NCBI GenBank assembly: GCA_964629325.1
Contig: CAZVSC010000019.1
Location: 1-50,023 of the forward strand
Source: Eutrophocola sp964629325
Lineage (GTDB): Bacteria > Pseudomonadota > Gammaproteobacteria > Pseudomonadales > Pseudohongiellaceae
Reading direction: 5' to 3'
Length of the DNA: 50,023 nucleotides
Shown here: piece after piece, positions 48,446 to 50,023 of the stretch
Layout of the letters: each line of letters opens with the position of its first letter
Numbering within the stretch: the first letter of the stretch is position 1
The notes under the pieces: generated by a model
The model's database searches: none
The model's input: the letters and a program-made list of their open reading frames with translations, nothing else
Told to the model about the DNA's origin: nothing
Position numbers and translations under genes: made by a program

Positions 48446-50023
48446 CTAGCGGCTGACCGTGATACTGGCCTGCAGGTCCGTTGGGCGAATGACTGCCATG
48501 ACCGGAGGCGCGGCCACCAGCTTGACCCACATGGTATCGCCGTCCTTGAACCAGGCGGTCTCGTTCGCTGCATGCAATGCGCCCATGCTGCGTTGTTCCG
48601 TTCCGGCGGCTGCATTGGCGAAACCCGGCAGTTCAAAAATGACCCATGAACCCTGGTCCATTTCGGCCAGACTGAGCGTGACTTCCTCCCGATCGGTTTT
48701 CACCTGGATTTCGGTACCGGCCTTCACTGTGCTCAAGTCGCCGGAGATCCTGAATTCCCTGCCGTTGCGAACCAGCGCGATGGGCGGCTGCGGGGCAGGA
48801 CGGGAAAACAGCGCGGCACGTTGGGAGCGAACGAGTTCAGAGTCCGGCATATTGGGGCTGAGCCCACCGATCAGGGCGAAGCGCGCGGTGCGCGATTCGA
48901 GATTGACTGCCTTTGGAAATTCTCCTCTGGCGTCGGAGAGATTCAGGCGCCCGATATCACCCGTGCACACAGCGGCGTTCCAGTCAGGATGGATCTGGCA
49001 GCCGTCGTCGGTGGCGACGCTGTCATTCTCGCCGTCGTGGAGCAGAACTTGAGAATCGGGGATGCCGGTCACCGAACCGTCCAGGTCGCGGAACGACAGG
49101 GTCCGGTAGGCATTGCCGCCGCGGTTGTCATTGTCGAAGCGGCGATCGTAGGTCGGGAAATAGACCGGCTTGGCGTTGACGAATTGCGCCCCGGTGATAG
49201 AGCTGTTGGTACTGAGCCCCGCGCTGGTGAACAGCAGGAAGGACAGCGCGCCCGTTTTTCTCTGGTCGTTGTCCTGGAAATTCACGAAGGTCGTGTTCAC
49301 CACGTCATCGCGGTAATCGTAGTATTCGTACCCACGGATGGGGAAATCCGGAATGGACGGCTTCGGCAGGCTGCGGCCGTAGGCGATTTCCTCCGGCGTC
49401 GTCGGATTGCCGATGTTGTCGGTCTCGCCCACGACCAGCCCGTCAACCAGCCGTGAACTGAACGGCAGGCTGCCGATGTCGCCGGCGGCCTGCGTCATGC
49501 CAATGGCGTTGTCGGCGAGTGTCAGGTTGCTGTACACGTACATGTCGCCCCGGCCCCAGAGCCCGCCATTGCGGTTCTTGTAGCTGGTCAAATCCTCGAA
49601 GTGCGTCTCCATCACCTCGCTCTCCAGATCGGTGGGATCCGTCAACGGCTGCAACGGCCAGGAGGCCAGGCCGAAGGTGTTGTCCTCGTCGATGTGGCGG
49701 TCGATCATGAAGCCGTCGAAGTTGGAATGGGCCACGTTGCCGCGAAATGCGCGCAGCGGGGTGCGGCGCGGCCAGGTGTTGAGGCTGTCGTCCGAGCCCA
49801 GGAAGGCGCCGTTCGGGTGTATCGGTATGGAAAACCAGAAGCCGGTGGAATCTGAACCGGCGGCCACGTTGTCGATGTAGCTGTTGTCCGGGTTGGTGAT
49901 CCAGTATGAGGCCGCTGTGTTGTCCGATGGCAGCAGGGTATGCTCGCCGGAAAAACTGATGCGCCTGAGTTCACCGCGGTTTTCAACGTTGATCTCGCCG
50001 TTGGCGGCCAGGTTGTTGGACAC
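48446..50023 (-). CDS. CEMIP-like beta-helix protein, copy 4 (C-terminal 525 residues)
   Basis: The gene runs off the right edge; the G8 domain and signal peptide are outside the window. The visible part aligns with residues from about 340 of the complete copies. It includes YWITNPDNSYIDNVAAGSDS, GNVAHSNFDGFMIDRHID, YKNRNGGLWGRGD, SSRLVDGLVVGETDNIGN, DFPIRGYEYYDYRDDVVNT and DWNAAVCTGDIGRLN. It then has a longer divergent linker (about 50 residues around RFALIGGLSPNMPDSELVRS) and the C-terminal sandwich ending ASITVSR. The DNA near the edge encodes NNLAANGEINVENRGELRR, so the segment that varies most between copies is present. Function is inferred as for the others. Confidence 0.83.
   Translation of the reverse strand: MSNNLAANGEINVENRGELRRISFSGEHTLLPSDNTAASYWITNPDNSYIDNVAAGSDSTGFWFSIPIHPNGAFLGSDDSLNTWPRRTPLRAFRGNVAHSNFDGFMIDRHIDEDNTFGLASWPLQPLTDPTDLESEVMETHFEDLTSYKNRNGGLWGRGDMYVYSNLTLADNAIGMTQAAGDIGSLPFSSRLVDGLVVGETDNIGNPTTPEEIAYGRSLPKPSIPDFPIRGYEYYDYRDDVVNTTFVNFQDNDQRKTGALSFLLFTSAGLSTNSSITGAQFVNAKPVYFPTYDRRFDNDNRGGNAYRTLSFRDLDGSVTGIPDSQVLLHDGENDSVATDDGCQIHPDWNAAVCTGDIGRLNLSDARGEFPKAVNLESRTARFALIGGLSPNMPDSELVRSQRAALFSRPAPQPPIALVRNGREFRISGDLSTVKAGTEIQVKTDREEVTLSLAEMDQGSWVIFELPGFANAAAGTEQRSMGALHAANETAWFKDGDTMWVKLVAAPPVMAVIRPTDLQASITVSR

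Noticed and set aside
1..50023. CRISPR array, prophage or toxin-antitoxin system.
   Set aside because: No regularly spaced repeats, phage structural genes or typical small toxin pairs were seen.

Overview
The window is chromosomal, GC-rich DNA from a Gram-negative bacterium, most likely a free-living or marine gammaproteobacterium. The GTP cyclohydrolase I and FolX proteins read close to the enterobacterial ones. There is a SlyD with a His-rich tail, a YeeN-type YebC protein, an RhlE helicase, a tRNA-Gly(CCC) with encoded CCA, TonB-dependent receptors and many periplasmic c-type cytochromes. I cannot name the genus from sequence alone. No phage, integron, CRISPR array or rRNA was seen.

Layout. 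0-7 kb: the end of a TonB-dependent receptor, slyD, a GNAT acetyltransferase, a subclass-B3-like metallo-beta-lactamase, a c'-like cytochrome, an SGNH hydrolase, a SnoaL-like protein and a complete TonB-dependent receptor. 7-18.7 kb is mostly housekeeping: rhlE behind a long leader, a glutaredoxin-like protein, a ferric-reductase-like flavocytochrome with a cytochrome b5-like partner, a cupin, folX, a folM remnant, folE, an EamA transporter, a GST, the YebC/YeeN protein, an NHL-propeller lipoprotein and a LAS-type peptidase with three LysM domains. 18.8-32.2 kb is accessory and almost wholly secreted: a carboxylesterase plus a protein of an unrecognised family, tRNA-Gly, a three-gene operon (DUF1592-type cytochrome, Tat-exported DUF1552 protein, ankyrin protein), an alginate-export-type porin, and an operon with a second copy of the unrecognised family, a DUF6152 fusion protein and a DUF2165-like membrane protein.

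32.2-50 kb is the most unusual part. It holds four paralogous large secreted proteins on the minus strand (three complete, one cut by the window edge). The complete copies have a signal peptide, a G8 domain and a right-handed beta-helix. Their sequence runs colinear with the animal hyaluronan-depolymerising proteins CEMIP (KIAA1199) and TMEM2. The copies lie 2-4 kb apart. Between them are a cytochrome c and Tat-exported ferritin-like protein, a tiny secreted HLAHGD-motif protein with a TraX-like membrane protein, a solitary REP-type tyrosine transposase with inverted ends, two DUF6152 proteins and a RIO kinase. Each G8 gene has its own terminator, and three share an upstream motif.

Taken together, 18-50 kb looks like an envelope and exoenzyme region for attacking an external organic substrate. 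The esterase, porin, planctomycete-type DUF1592/DUF1552 cytochromes and CEMIP-like beta-helix proteins all fit extracellular or periplasmic breakdown and uptake. The substrate cannot be read from the sequence.
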